A stretch of DNA of 34,803 bases from Isosphaeraceae bacterium (GTDB lineage Bacteria; Planctomycetota; Planctomycetia; Isosphaerales; Isosphaeraceae). The notes under the pieces were generated by a model, which was given only the letters and a program-made list of their open reading frames with translations, did no database searches and was not told where the DNA came from. The position numbers and the translations under genes are program-made. Of the stretch, positions 14,816-22,727 are shown in pieces. Each line of letters opens with the position of its first letter. The first letter of the stretch is position 1. The stretch is from positions 1-34,803 of the forward strand of contig JAJPJC010000451.1 in NCBI GenBank assembly GCA_021324445.1. Direction: 5' to 3'.

Positions 14816-15232
14816 ATGCTGCGCGGACTCTGGACAATCGGCATCAAGGTGGCCGACCTGGAGCGCGAGCTGGCGTTCCACCGGCGTATGGGCCATCCGG
14901 TCGTCCTGGACGAGACGTTCGAGCTGGGCGGACGGAGCTACCGGATCCCCCTGGTCCGCATGGGCGATAAGTACCTGCACCTGGGCGAGCAGATGGTCTA
15001 CGAGCACGCCCTGGGGCAGTCTCTGCCCGTTGGCATCGCCCACGCCGTGTATCGGAGCGACGACTTCGATGCCGACGTGCGCCACGCCCTCGACGCCGGG
15101 GCCACCCAGCTCGCCGACATCGCGGTGGTCTCCGCCGGGTTCGGCCAGCGGCGGGTCGCCTTCCTGCGGGCCCCGGGGGGATGGATCTTCGAGATCATCG
15201 AGATCTTGATCAACCTCGTGCCGGAGGTCTAG
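14816..15232 (+). CDS. VOC (glyoxalase/dioxygenase-fold) protein
   Basis: A 138-residue protein with two beta-alpha-beta-beta-beta modules: IGIKVADLERELAFHRRMG at the start and HAVYRSDDFDADVRHALDAGA in the second half, ending in FLRAPGGWIFEIIE with the usual C-terminal Glu ligand. Members bind a divalent metal and act as isomerases, lyases or dioxygenases. It starts 2 bp after the stop of the lyase gene, after GGGAGAG, so the two are coupled. An epimerase or isomerase step in the same pathway is the simplest idea; the substrate cannot be read from sequence. Confidence 0.75.
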   Translation: MLRGLWTIGIKVADLERELAFHRRMGHPVVLDETFELGGRSYRIPLVRMGDKYLHLGEQMVYEHALGQSLPVGIAHAVYRSDDFDADVRHALDAGATQLADIAVVSAGFGQRRVAFLRAPGGWIFEIIEILINLVPEV

Positions 15233-15265
15233 CGGCGCGGGCCCAACCTCCGGAAGGAGACGACC

Positions 15266-16087
15266 ATGAAGATCAGCCCGCATGTCCACCTGGTCGGGAG
15301 CGAGCAGTTCGCCCTGAGCCACCCGCTCGACTGCAATTGCTACCTCCTCGACGGCGGTTCGGCGCTGGCGCTGGTCGACACCGGGCTGGGGCTGGGCGTG
15401 GACGACATCCTGGCTAACGTCGCCGCCGCGGGCTTCCGTCCGGAGTCGATCACGCACATCCTCATTACGCATGCCCATATCGGCCACTGGGGCGGGGCGA
15501 GCGAGCTGCGGGCGCGGACCGGTGCACGGATCTGGGCCCCGTCGGCCGGTGCCGCGGCCATGGCGGATATCCGGGACGATCCCGGGATCCGAATCAACCT
15601 GAAATTCGGCCGCTACCCGGCCGGCTTCCAGCCAGTGGCCTGCGAGGCCGATCGGACGTTTCGCGACGGGGATCGCATCACGGTGGGGGCGCTCGAGCTG
15701 TCGATGATCGGCACGGCCGGCCATACCTGGGACTCCACTTGCATGGCGTTCGAGGACGAGGGCCGCCGCGGCCTGTTCACCGGCGACGTCCTCTTCTATG
15801 GCGGCCGGCTCGGGTTGATCAACCTCCAGGGGTGCAGCCTCGACGACTACCGGCGGGACCTGCCCAAGCTCGCGAACCTGGGCCTTGACATGCTCCTGCC
15901 CGGCCACGGCGTCTTCGTGCTCCGCCGCGGCCAGAAGCACGTCGACCGCGCCCTTGCCAAGCTGGGCGACTTCGTGATGCCCGAGACGTTCTTCGAGGAG
16001 AACGAATTCATGTGGTCGCGCGAATACTTGCGGATGATGTCCGGTCCGGAGCGCTCGGCCGGAGCCGAGCCCGTCGGGGGGCGCTAG
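15266..16087 (+). CDS. Metallo-beta-lactamase-fold hydrolase with altered metal motif
   Basis: A 273-residue MBL-fold protein. The HxHxDH metal motif reads THAHIGHWGG: H69, H71 and H74 are present but the Asp is Gly (G73, codon 15482-15484). The other ligands are there: H153 (AGHTWDS), D174 (FTGDVLF) and H214 (PGHGVF). The Asp normally binds the second zinc and positions the attacking water, so the protein may be mononuclear, changed in activity, or structural. One A-to-G change would explain it. AAGGAG about eight bases upstream sets the start. Its place between the VOC and permease genes suggests a lactonase or thioesterase-like step in the same pathway. Confidence 0.8.
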   Translation: MKISPHVHLVGSEQFALSHPLDCNCYLLDGGSALALVDTGLGLGVDDILANVAAAGFRPESITHILITHAHIGHWGGASELRARTGARIWAPSAGAAAMADIRDDPGIRINLKFGRYPAGFQPVACEADRTFRDGDRITVGALELSMIGTAGHTWDSTCMAFEDEGRRGLFTGDVLFYGGRLGLINLQGCSLDDYRRDLPKLANLGLDMLLPGHGVFVLRRGQKHVDRALAKLGDFVMPETFFEENEFMWSREYLRMMSGPERSAGAEPVGGR

Positions 16088-16126
16088 AGTCGACCTGTGG
16101 AGGTTCTCCGCGCCGTGCGCACATCC

Positions 16127-16180
16127 TGGGAATTCCAGATTCCAAATAGAATTGCATCTGGAATTTGGAATCTGCCATTC
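16127..16180. repeat. Dispersed ATTCCAGATTCCAAAT-type repeat, copy 4 (self-complementary)
   Basis: CAGATTCCAAAT (16136-16147) faces ATTTGGAATCTG (about 16162-16173), so this copy is a hairpin. It sits between the MBL and permease genes and contains no start signal for the permease. Confidence 0.75.
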
Positions 16181-16241
16181 CTCGGTTCCTTGGGCGGCTG
16201 ACCGGGCGACCAGCTCGGAGAACGAACGAGAGCAGACCTTC

Positions 16242-17378
16242 ATGACCACCCTGTTCCTGGGCTTCCTCCCCATCGTCGTCGCGGCCGTCGCCGGCGGAGC
16301 CTTCGGTCTCCAGTACCGGCTGATGCGGCGGTACACGGTCGAGAACTCGTCCTTCCTTTCGGTGTTCATTGCGACCGTGCCGATCCCCCTGATTGCCTGC
16401 ACCTGGCTCTTGCCGGGCTGGACCGAGGCCATCGCCAGGGCCGGTTTCGCCGCCAACGCCCAGGTCTTCCTCTTCGGATTTTGCTGGGGCTTGGGAGCCA
16501 TCACCTATGCGTTCGGCTTCAACATCCTGGGAATGGCCCTGGCGGCCAGCTTGCTCAAGGGGATCTCGATCGCGATCGGCTCGGGCCTGCCCTTGCTGCG
16601 GCACTGGGACCAGGTCCCGGACAGCGCTCGGATCACGACGGTCGTCGGCCTGGCGACCTTGATCCTCGGTACGGCCCTGGCCGGGCGCGCGGGGATGTTG
16701 CGCGAACGGGAGGCACGCCTGCGGGCAGAAGCCGGGTTCATCGAGACCTCGGCGACGAAGGCCGTCCTGAACCCGGTCGGCCGGGTGTTCTGGATCGGCG
16801 TGCTCCTCTGCCTGGTCTCGGGTTTCGCCAGCGCCGGGGCCAACCTCGGCTACGACTACGCCGACCACATCGAGCGGGCGATGACCGAGGTCGCACCCGG
16901 AACCCCGCTGGAATGGCGGGCGACCCTGGTCCGCTGGATGCCGATGTACTGGGGCGGCATCTCGGCACTGACCCTCTTGATGGGCGGTGCCATGGTCCGC
17001 AACGGCACCTGGAGGAACTTCGTCGCCCCGGGCTCCGCGCGCGACTGCGCCATCTCGGTCTCGATGGGCCTGGTCCACTTCCTGGCCCAGATCCCCTATG
17101 GCATCGGTGCCTTCTACCTCGGCACGCTGGGCACGACCGTCGGCTGGGGCGTCAATATCGGCCTGGCCCTGATCGTGGCCACGTCGCTGGGGTTCTTCAC
17201 CGGCGAATGGAACGGAGCCAGTCAGGCCGCGAAACGGACACTCTACTCGGGGATCCTCGTCCTGATCGTGGCCTTCGGCATCCTGGCCTATGCCCAGAGC
17301 CTCGCGCCCGAGAACGTGCCGGCGGCTGGTGAGGAATCCGTCGCAACGGGGATCCCAACGCCTCGTGATCCGAGATGA
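16242..17378 (+). CDS. RhaT-like sugar permease (drug/metabolite transporter superfamily)
   Basis: A 378-residue membrane protein with about ten hydrophobic segments, beginning FLGFLPIVVAAVAGGAFGLQYRLMRRY. Length, the long charged loop after the fourth or fifth segment and stretches such as WGLGAITYAFGFNILGMALA resemble the L-rhamnose/H+ symporter family RhaT. It would import the compound the downstream enzymes use, in the inner membrane. The start ATG 16242 leads directly into a membrane segment; the frame extends upstream only into repeat sequence. The next gene starts 4 bp after the stop. Substrate: rhamnose is not implied, since no rhamnose isomerase or kinase is nearby. Confidence 0.8.
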   Translation: MTTLFLGFLPIVVAAVAGGAFGLQYRLMRRYTVENSSFLSVFIATVPIPLIACTWLLPGWTEAIARAGFAANAQVFLFGFCWGLGAITYAFGFNILGMALAASLLKGISIAIGSGLPLLRHWDQVPDSARITTVVGLATLILGTALAGRAGMLREREARLRAEAGFIETSATKAVLNPVGRVFWIGVLLCLVSGFASAGANLGYDYADHIERAMTEVAPGTPLEWRATLVRWMPMYWGGISALTLLMGGAMVRNGTWRNFVAPGSARDCAISVSMGLVHFLAQIPYGIGAFYLGTLGTTVGWGVNIGLALIVATSLGFFTGEWNGASQAAKRTLYSGILVLIVAFGILAYAQSLAPENVPAAGEESVATGIPTPRDPR

Positions 17379-17382
17379 CGCC

Positions 17383-18393
17383 ATGCCTAAAGTGCTCATG
17401 ACCTCCGAGCCCCTGTGCCGTCCGGACGGACCCTATGTCTCCCCCCTGCGCGCCGCAGGGTTCGAGATCGCCTACCCTCCGCGCGTGCCTCTGACCCAAG
17501 AAGACGAGGTGATCGAGTCGCTCCAGGGAGCCACTGCGGTCATCGCGGGGAATGAGCCCTACTCTGAGCGGGTCCTGGCGAGCCTTCCGGAGCTTCAGAT
17601 CGTTTCGCGGTGCGGCGTGGGCCTGGACCAGGTCGACCTCGAGGCCGCCCGGCGGTTGGGGGTCGCGGTCGCGATCACACCCGACGGCAACCACGAGGCG
17701 GTCGCCGAGCATACGATGGCGCTTCTCCTGGCCTTGACGCGGTCGATCGTCCGGAACGACCGCGAGGTGCGTCGGGGCCTCTGGGGGAAGACGACCTTGG
17801 TCCCCCTCCGCGGCAAGACGCTTGGGATCATTGGCCTCGGCCGGATCGGCCGGAGCGTGGCCCGTCGGGCGGCGGCGTTCCGCATGAGGCTCCTGGGACA
17901 TGACCCTCTTGTGGACCGGGCCGTCGCCCCGACGCACGGCGTCGAGCTGACGGATCTCGATACCCTGCTGGAGTCCTCGGACGTCGTCACGCTCCATCTT
18001 CCGTTGACGCCGGCGACCCGTGGGATGATCGACCGAGCCGTGCTGGCGCGGATGAGGCCGGGTGGGTTCCTGATCAACACGGCGCGCGGCGGCCTGGTCG
18101 TCGAGGCCGACCTGGTCGAGGCGATCCGCTCCGGTCATCTCGCCGGCGCGGGGCTGGATGTGCTGGCCGACGAGCCACCCGGAAAGGACAACCCGCTCCT
18201 GGCTCTCGACAACGTCGTGGTCACTTCACACCGGGCTGCCAACGACGAGCAGTCGATCCGGGACATGGTCGAAGGCGCGGTGCAGAATATCCTCGATCAC
18301 TTTCGGGGGAACCTGCATCCTCCCGCCCTGGTCACTCCGCCTGGCCCAGGGCAGCCGAGGGGTTGCCCCACGGCTCATCTCCCGGGCGCATAA
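17383..18393 (+). CDS. D-isomer-specific 2-hydroxyacid dehydrogenase (PGDH-like)
   Basis: A 336-residue NAD-dependent dehydrogenase of the phosphoglycerate/glyoxylate reductase family. The nucleotide motif GLGRIG is at 151-156 and the catalytic set is R235 (NTARGG), E264 (DEPP) and H283 (TSHRA). It lacks the ACT domain of biosynthetic SerA, so a catabolic role on a sugar-derived 2-hydroxyacid is more likely than serine synthesis. It starts 4 bp after the permease stop and is the last gene of the run. Its 3' end overlaps, in the opposite direction, the end of the exported glycosidase-like gene by 19 bp. Confidence 0.85.
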   Translation: MPKVLMTSEPLCRPDGPYVSPLRAAGFEIAYPPRVPLTQEDEVIESLQGATAVIAGNEPYSERVLASLPELQIVSRCGVGLDQVDLEAARRLGVAVAITPDGNHEAVAEHTMALLLALTRSIVRNDREVRRGLWGKTTLVPLRGKTLGIIGLGRIGRSVARRAAAFRMRLLGHDPLVDRAVAPTHGVELTDLDTLLESSDVVTLHLPLTPATRGMIDRAVLARMRPGGFLINTARGGLVVEADLVEAIRSGHLAGAGLDVLADEPPGKDNPLLALDNVVVTSHRAANDEQSIRDMVEGAVQNILDHFRGNLHPPALVTPPGPGQPRGCPTAHLPGA

Positions 18394-20387
18394 GTCCCGG
18401 CCCTGGGAGCATCGACCGGGACTGAGCCCTTGTGGGAGCCGGCAGCTCGGGAATCCCGCACCGGCCAATGGAAGAGGCTTGCCAACTGCTTCCGCTCCTC
18501 AACCTCCCGGTCGATCAACTGGGGAAGAGAGTAGGTCTTGCCGCCCAGCCAGCGCGCGGTCATGATCCCCCGTTTCTGGTCGATGGCTTCCTCGATGAAC
18601 GCGATCGCAATCCGGTATCGCTCCACCGCGTGATCGGCTCGCCGCTCCGCCTCCGTTCGGTAGGCCGACTCCCCGCCAAAACCGTAGATCAGCGCTGATG
18701 CCGCGGCCAGAACCTTGGATTCATAGTAGTCAGCCATGAGTTTATAGGCTTTCATATAATGAAAGACTGCGATTGCCTCCGCTCGATTGGCCCGCACCGT
18801 CTTCAGGGCTTCCTCGGCCTCCCTCAGGCTCTCGTCGCCGAGCTTGCGGATCTTCTTCATGTGGGCTTCCGGGGTCGTGGGGTAATCCCCCAGGCCCCAG
18901 ATCAACTCCTGGGAGCCAGGATGCTCACGGTTCCTGGATGGATCGGTCCCACTGTTGTCCTGGAACTGCGGGCCGAGCCTGGCAACGACCCTGGCATAGT
19001 ACCGGAGGGGGAGCAACATCCCGCCCCGCGCGGGGGAAGTGAGGTAGCTCCACCGAGGATCGTCCTCGGTCCAGTACCAGTAGGGCAGCAGGAGAATCCG
19101 CGACGTCCCCAGGTCATGGGGCGCCCAGGCCAAGGCGGTGAGCTCGGGGATGATCCGGGCGGAGGCGTTGTAGGCTCTCAAGAAATGCTCGGCCGCTGGG
19201 CGATCCCCGAATCGAGTCTCGAGCAGGTTCACCCAGGGCTCGTCGGAGTAAGGGCCCGGGTTCTCGGCGTAGTACGCCAGGGCCCGCCGCATCAGGCTGT
19301 CGGGGTGGTCCCCGGAGAACCACGCCAGGAATCCCTTGCAGTCCTCGAACTTGCGGAACTCGTGGATGATCTCCCAGGCCAGGCGCGGGGAGTTGAACGG
19401 GAAACCGTGTTCGAGGTTGTGGTGCATCACCTCCACGACGGTCGGCACCCCGCCTTGCTCCAGCCAACGGGCATACGTGGGATAGGGCTTCGCGTCGGTG
19501 AACATCTCCGCATTGCTATGCAGGGAGAGCCAGGTGTTGCCGTAGACCGACCGGGGGGCGATGTCTGCCTGGAAGTCCTCGAACGGCTGCATCCAGCTCG
19601 ACACCAGGAAGATCGGGTTCCTCCCGGTGCGCTTCAGGCCGGGAACGATCGCCTCCTTGTACCAGGTACTCCGTTTCCCCGGCACAGCTTCCCCCATGGC
19701 GCCGTTGAGCCCGTCCAGGTCCGGGTAGGTCGCGAAGAGCTCGACGACGGCCGCTTCCGTGAAGGACCTCGTCCACTCGTTTCGGACGCCGAAGTGCGGG
19801 CCCATCTGCGCGAGTCTGTGGCGAAAATCCACCGTGGACGAGACCGGCAAGCCTTGCAGCCGGTGGGCCTTGGCGAACGAAGGGGTCGTCACGATCGCAT
19901 AGTTGAATAAGAGATTCTTCAGGCCAAGCTCATGCGCCCGGTGGAAGATCCAATTGACGTGCTCGATGACGCGGTCCGACTGCGGCGCGCTCAGCTCCCG
20001 GGCCTCGGGGAACTGCCGATGGCGGATGAGGAAGGTTTGCCAGCCATGCTTGTTCCAGGGCTCGATCCAGTAGAGGATCGCGCTGTAGTGTTCCTGGGCC
20101 CAGCCCCGAAGGATCCGGTCCCACTCCGACTTGTCCCAGAATCTTCGAGCCTCTTGCAGGCGACCTTGGTCCTCGTACCAGAACGGGTTTCGGAGCGTTT
20201 CGACGCCGATTCGCAGCTCGAGCCGTCCGGTTGGTGGGACAGCGGCCGGCCTCTCCGCCTGGGGTTGAATCGCCGTCCCCTTGGGCATGTCGCGCGGCCA
20301 GGTGAGCGCAGCGACGGACAACACCGAGAGACCGGTCAGGACGAAGGGACGGCTCCCACGGGTGTTCCTGATCACCGAGGGCTGCAA
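18375..20387 (-). CDS. Exported TIM-barrel glycoside-hydrolase-like protein
   Basis: A 670-residue protein with an N-terminal hydrophobic export segment (about 14-28, FVLTGLSVLSVAALTW). The middle alternates strands and helices as in TIM-barrel glycosidases: YSAILYWIEPWNKHGW, LKNLLFNYAIVTTPSF, YPDLDGLNGAMGEAV (a candidate catalytic Glu) and FLVSSWMQPF. A helical, charged C-terminal third follows. Resemblance to alpha-glucuronidase-type (GH67) barrels is weak, so family and sugar are not assigned. The start is probably TTG at 20387, which has GGGGAGG seven bases upstream; GTG four codons later is possible. Position next to the sugar-acid run suggests it supplies substrate outside the cytoplasm. 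Confidence 0.62.
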   Translation of the reverse strand: MQPSVIRNTRGSRPFVLTGLSVLSVAALTWPRDMPKGTAIQPQAERPAAVPPTGRLELRIGVETLRNPFWYEDQGRLQEARRFWDKSEWDRILRGWAQEHYSAILYWIEPWNKHGWQTFLIRHRQFPEARELSAPQSDRVIEHVNWIFHRAHELGLKNLLFNYAIVTTPSFAKAHRLQGLPVSSTVDFRHRLAQMGPHFGVRNEWTRSFTEAAVVELFATYPDLDGLNGAMGEAVPGKRSTWYKEAIVPGLKRTGRNPIFLVSSWMQPFEDFQADIAPRSVYGNTWLSLHSNAEMFTDAKPYPTYARWLEQGGVPTVVEVMHHNLEHGFPFNSPRLAWEIIHEFRKFEDCKGFLAWFSGDHPDSLMRRALAYYAENPGPYSDEPWVNLLETRFGDRPAAEHFLRAYNASARIIPELTALAWAPHDLGTSRILLLPYWYWTEDDPRWSYLTSPARGGMLLPLRYYARVVARLGPQFQDNSGTDPSRNREHPGSQELIWGLGDYPTTPEAHMKKIRKLGDESLREAEEALKTVRANRAEAIAVFHYMKAYKLMADYYESKVLAAASALIYGFGGESAYRTEAERRADHAVERYRIAIAFIEEAIDQKRGIMTARWLGGKTYSLPQLIDREVEERKQLASLFHWPVRDSRAAGSHKGSVPVDAPRAGTYAPGR

Positions 20388-20408
20388 TGGCTCGCCTCCC
20401 CACTGACC

Positions 20409-20678
20409 CTACCCACCGGGAGCTTCCCGGCCGGGGGGCTCATCAAACTTGACATCCCCGGGCTCTTTTTTCTCGGAGGCCGGCTCCGAGTGTTCGGGTT
20501 TCGCCTCGGGCGGATATTCGTAGTTGAGGATCGTCTCGACCAGCAGAGTGCCGAACGGCGGCAGGTTGCCTTCGTCTTCGATCCCCGCGAGCTGCTTGAG
20601 GGTGGCGAGCAACTCCTCCTTGCCCCGCTGCGTGGTCAGCATCTCCCGTAGCTCGGCTTCGCGCTGTTCGCGGTTCAT
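20409..20678 (-). CDS. Small conserved-type hypothetical protein
   Basis: An 89-residue acidic protein. The first half is helical and charged (MNREQREAELREMLTTQRG), then comes a hydrophobic segment LPPFGTLLVETILNYEYP, and the tail is rich in Pro, Glu and Lys and probably disordered. ATG 20678 with GGGAG about eight bases upstream is the best start; the longer frame has no support. It ends 22 bp before the start of the exported barrel gene on the same strand, so they may be co-transcribed. I do not recognise the function. Confidence 0.55.
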   Translation of the reverse strand: MNREQREAELREMLTTQRGKEELLATLKQLAGIEDEGNLPPFGTLLVETILNYEYPPEAKPEHSEPASEKKEPGDVKFDEPPGREAPGG

Positions 20679-20741
20679 GAGTTCGCTCCCAAACAGACTG
20701 GAATCCCCGGTCTCCATCTTATCCAAGTTCCGGCACGGACT

Positions 20742-20758
20742 CCACGGAGATTCCGTGG
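20742..20758. repeat. Short perfect hairpin
   Basis: CCACGGA and TCCGTGG around a 3-base loop, upstream of the small minus-strand gene. No T-run follows on either strand, so it is not a typical terminator. Confidence 0.4.
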
Positions 20759-20860
20759 CGGGATCAGCGGTCTTCTTGCTCATTCTCGTGGAGAACAGGA
20801 TAATCGGGGAGATGCGAAGAGGATCGGCCTCGACGACTTTCCCGATCGCGCCGTCTGGTC

Positions 20861-21139
20861 GTGTTTGCCAGCCGTTCGAACCCACAGATTCCGTACTCGA
20901 ATCCGTATCGTAAGGCCGGTCTTCCGACTCGCCGTGGCACGATCCGGTTTATCCCTCCCAAGGGCTCCAACCCTTCAAACCCCGTGAAGGGGCCGAATGG
21001 CGGCTGGATGGACCAATTCAATAATGAGTGGGTCAAAGGGCCTTCTCACCACTTCCCGGGTGACCCGTTTGAATGGGACGTACAGCTTCCAGACGGCACC
21101 CACGTGAATGTGTCCCGACGAGGTGTTGTGGCAAGATAG
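20861..21139 (+). CDS. Orphan polymorphic-toxin C-terminal fragment (putative)
   Basis: 92 residues from a GTG. The second half, GPNGGWMDQFNNEW followed by FEWDVQLPDGTHVNV, looks like the C-terminal tip of polymorphic or contact-dependent toxins, where a Trp- and Asp-rich WDVQ...G...NV stretch is common. There is no delivery domain, RHS repeat or signal upstream: the frame closes at a TAA (20801-20803) only 57 bases before the start. It is thus a separated tip module or the remnant of a larger toxin. The immunity-like gene begins 8 bp after its stop, and the stop overlaps that gene's ribosome site, the usual toxin-immunity layout. Family identity is inference. Confidence 0.5.
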   Translation: MFASRSNPQIPYSNPYRKAGLPTRRGTIRFIPPKGSNPSNPVKGPNGGWMDQFNNEWVKGPSHHFPGDPFEWDVQLPDGTHVNVSRRGVVAR

Positions 21140-21147
21140 GAGCTCTT

Positions 21148-21480
21148 ATGGGCGTCAAGTTTCAACATCTGGAAGTGGTCAGAGTGAAGGGCGAGATCGT
21201 CACTCGCCAGAAGCAGTGGCGGCTTACCGGTGAAGTCGGCTTCGTGGCTGGCTGGAGCGATCCCTATGAGGATGGACATCGCGATTACGGAGTGCACTTC
21301 AATACATTTGGCGAGGTGATCGCCGTGCCGGAGGCCGATTTGGAGTCGCTGGGCCGGATCGCTGATCCGAGCGAGATCGTCTCACGCAGCCGATTGGGAG
21401 GAAAAGCGAAAAACGGGGAACGTTCTCCAGCTCCCGCCGAACGAAACAGTCCGCCCGTTTCTGCGCCTGAGCCGGGTTAG
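21148..21480 (+). CDS. Imm31-like immunity protein (putative)
   Basis: A 110-residue cytoplasmic protein. The core GEVGFVAGWSDPYED (35-49) and DYGVHF, followed by a short beta-rich domain and EADLESLG, resembles immunity proteins of the Imm31 type that neutralise polymorphic toxins. The last 30 or so residues are Pro/Ser-rich. AGGAG (21138-21142) five bases before the ATG overlaps the stop of the toxin-tip fragment, so expression is coupled. A general small beta-domain protein is the alternative; the position after a toxin-like tip is the stronger argument. Confidence 0.5.
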   Translation: MGVKFQHLEVVRVKGEIVTRQKQWRLTGEVGFVAGWSDPYEDGHRDYGVHFNTFGEVIAVPEADLESLGRIADPSEIVSRSRLGGKAKNGERSPAPAERNSPPVSAPEPG

Positions 21481-21563
21481 CCGTTGGCGCCGGCCACAGT
21501 CCTCCAATCCGAGTTCGTTCCCGGCGGTCTTCGGGCCGCCCGGCCATTGGGCTCGATCCGCAC

Positions 21564-22727
21564 TCAGGGGCAGGCGCGGAGCTCGATCCCCCCCTGAGAG
21601 AGAAGCTCCGCGCCGGTCTGGGTGATGAGATAGGTGTTCTCGATGCGGACCCCGAGGCGCGCCTCGGATACATAGCCGCCGGGCTCGAGGCAGAGGACGT
21701 CGCCGGACTGAAGGACGCCGCCACGGTCGCGATTGATGTCCGGCGGCTCATGGATCCGCAGGCCGATGGCGTGGCCGCCGTGGTGGATCAGGCCTGTATC
21801 GGCGAGGGCCGGGTGCTCGCGGATCATCTGGTCCATCGCCCTCCAGAGCTCGGTGGTGTCCAGGCCGGGACGGAGCATCTCCCCGGCACGTCGCTGGACG
21901 CCGGCGATGTGGTTGAACACGGATTGCTGAAGATCCGTCGGACCCTCGCCGACGAGGAAGACGCGCGACAGGTCGGACCAGTAGCCGCGGCAGCAGGTCC
22001 AGGCGTCGATGATGTAGAGCTCGCCCGGCTCGATCGGCCGGTCACGCGCGGGACCATTGTAGGCGCCGGACTGATAATCGCCGTCGTGGAAGACCTTCTC
22101 GCCCGCGGTCAGCATCGCGCCGCGACGTCCGGCCGCCAGGACCTCCAGCTCGGTCGCGCCCGGCCGGATCGCCGCACAGGCCGCAGCATAGGCCCCGAGG
22201 TTCGCCGCGATGCTCCGGCGGAGCAGGTTCACTTCGTCCGGGTCCTTGGACCGCTGAAGGTCCTGCAACAGCTCATCCACGGGAACCCACTTGGCCGGGG
22301 CCATCGTCCCGGTGATTGTCTCGGCCAGGGCCATCGGCAAGGACTCCTCCTGCCAGCCGAGCCGCCGGATCGGCTTGGCCCCGACGGCGCGGCGCGCGAC
22401 CACCGCGTTCAGCCGGCGGAGCGGGTCGAAGTGGTTCGTGCCCCGCGCGTTCCACGGGTAGGTCAGGATCTCCTCGACGCAGCCCCCCTCCATCTCCTGC
22501 GGCGCCACGAGCCAACTGCTTCCCCGGGTCTCCAGCAGGAGGAAGATCGGCAGCCGCTCGGGGAACAAACGGCCGGTCAAATAGTACACGTCACGATGGT
22601 CCGTGAGGACGGCTGCATCCAGACGGAGAGCATCCAGTCGATGACGGAGCCGCTGCTGTCGGGAGCGGCAGCCCTCCGGGGTAAGCATGGGGTGGGCTCT
22701 CGGCGGTGGAAGACCCGAAAAACGCAT
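21564..22727 (-). CDS. M24-family metallopeptidase (Xaa-Pro aminopeptidase-like)
   Basis: A 387-residue pita-bread peptidase with the N-terminal creatinase-like domain and a C-terminal catalytic domain. All five metal ligands are present: D241 and D252 (IIDAW...WSD), H319 (HHGGH), E348 (CLEPGG) and E363 (RIENTY). It would remove an N-terminal residue before proline or act on a related amide in the cytoplasm; no signal peptide is seen. ATG 22727 overlaps the stop of the DUF1501 gene by one base (TGATG), so translation is coupled to it. It is the last gene of the five-gene minus-strand run. Confidence 0.87.
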   Translation of the reverse strand: MRFSGLPPPRAHPMLTPEGCRSRQQRLRHRLDALRLDAAVLTDHRDVYYLTGRLFPERLPIFLLLETRGSSWLVAPQEMEGGCVEEILTYPWNARGTNHFDPLRRLNAVVARRAVGAKPIRRLGWQEESLPMALAETITGTMAPAKWVPVDELLQDLQRSKDPDEVNLLRRSIAANLGAYAAACAAIRPGATELEVLAAGRRGAMLTAGEKVFHDGDYQSGAYNGPARDRPIEPGELYIIDAWTCCRGYWSDLSRVFLVGEGPTDLQQSVFNHIAGVQRRAGEMLRPGLDTTELWRAMDQMIREHPALADTGLIHHGGHAIGLRIHEPPDINRDRGGVLQSGDVLCLEPGGYVSEARLGVRIENTYLITQTGAELLSQGGIELRACP

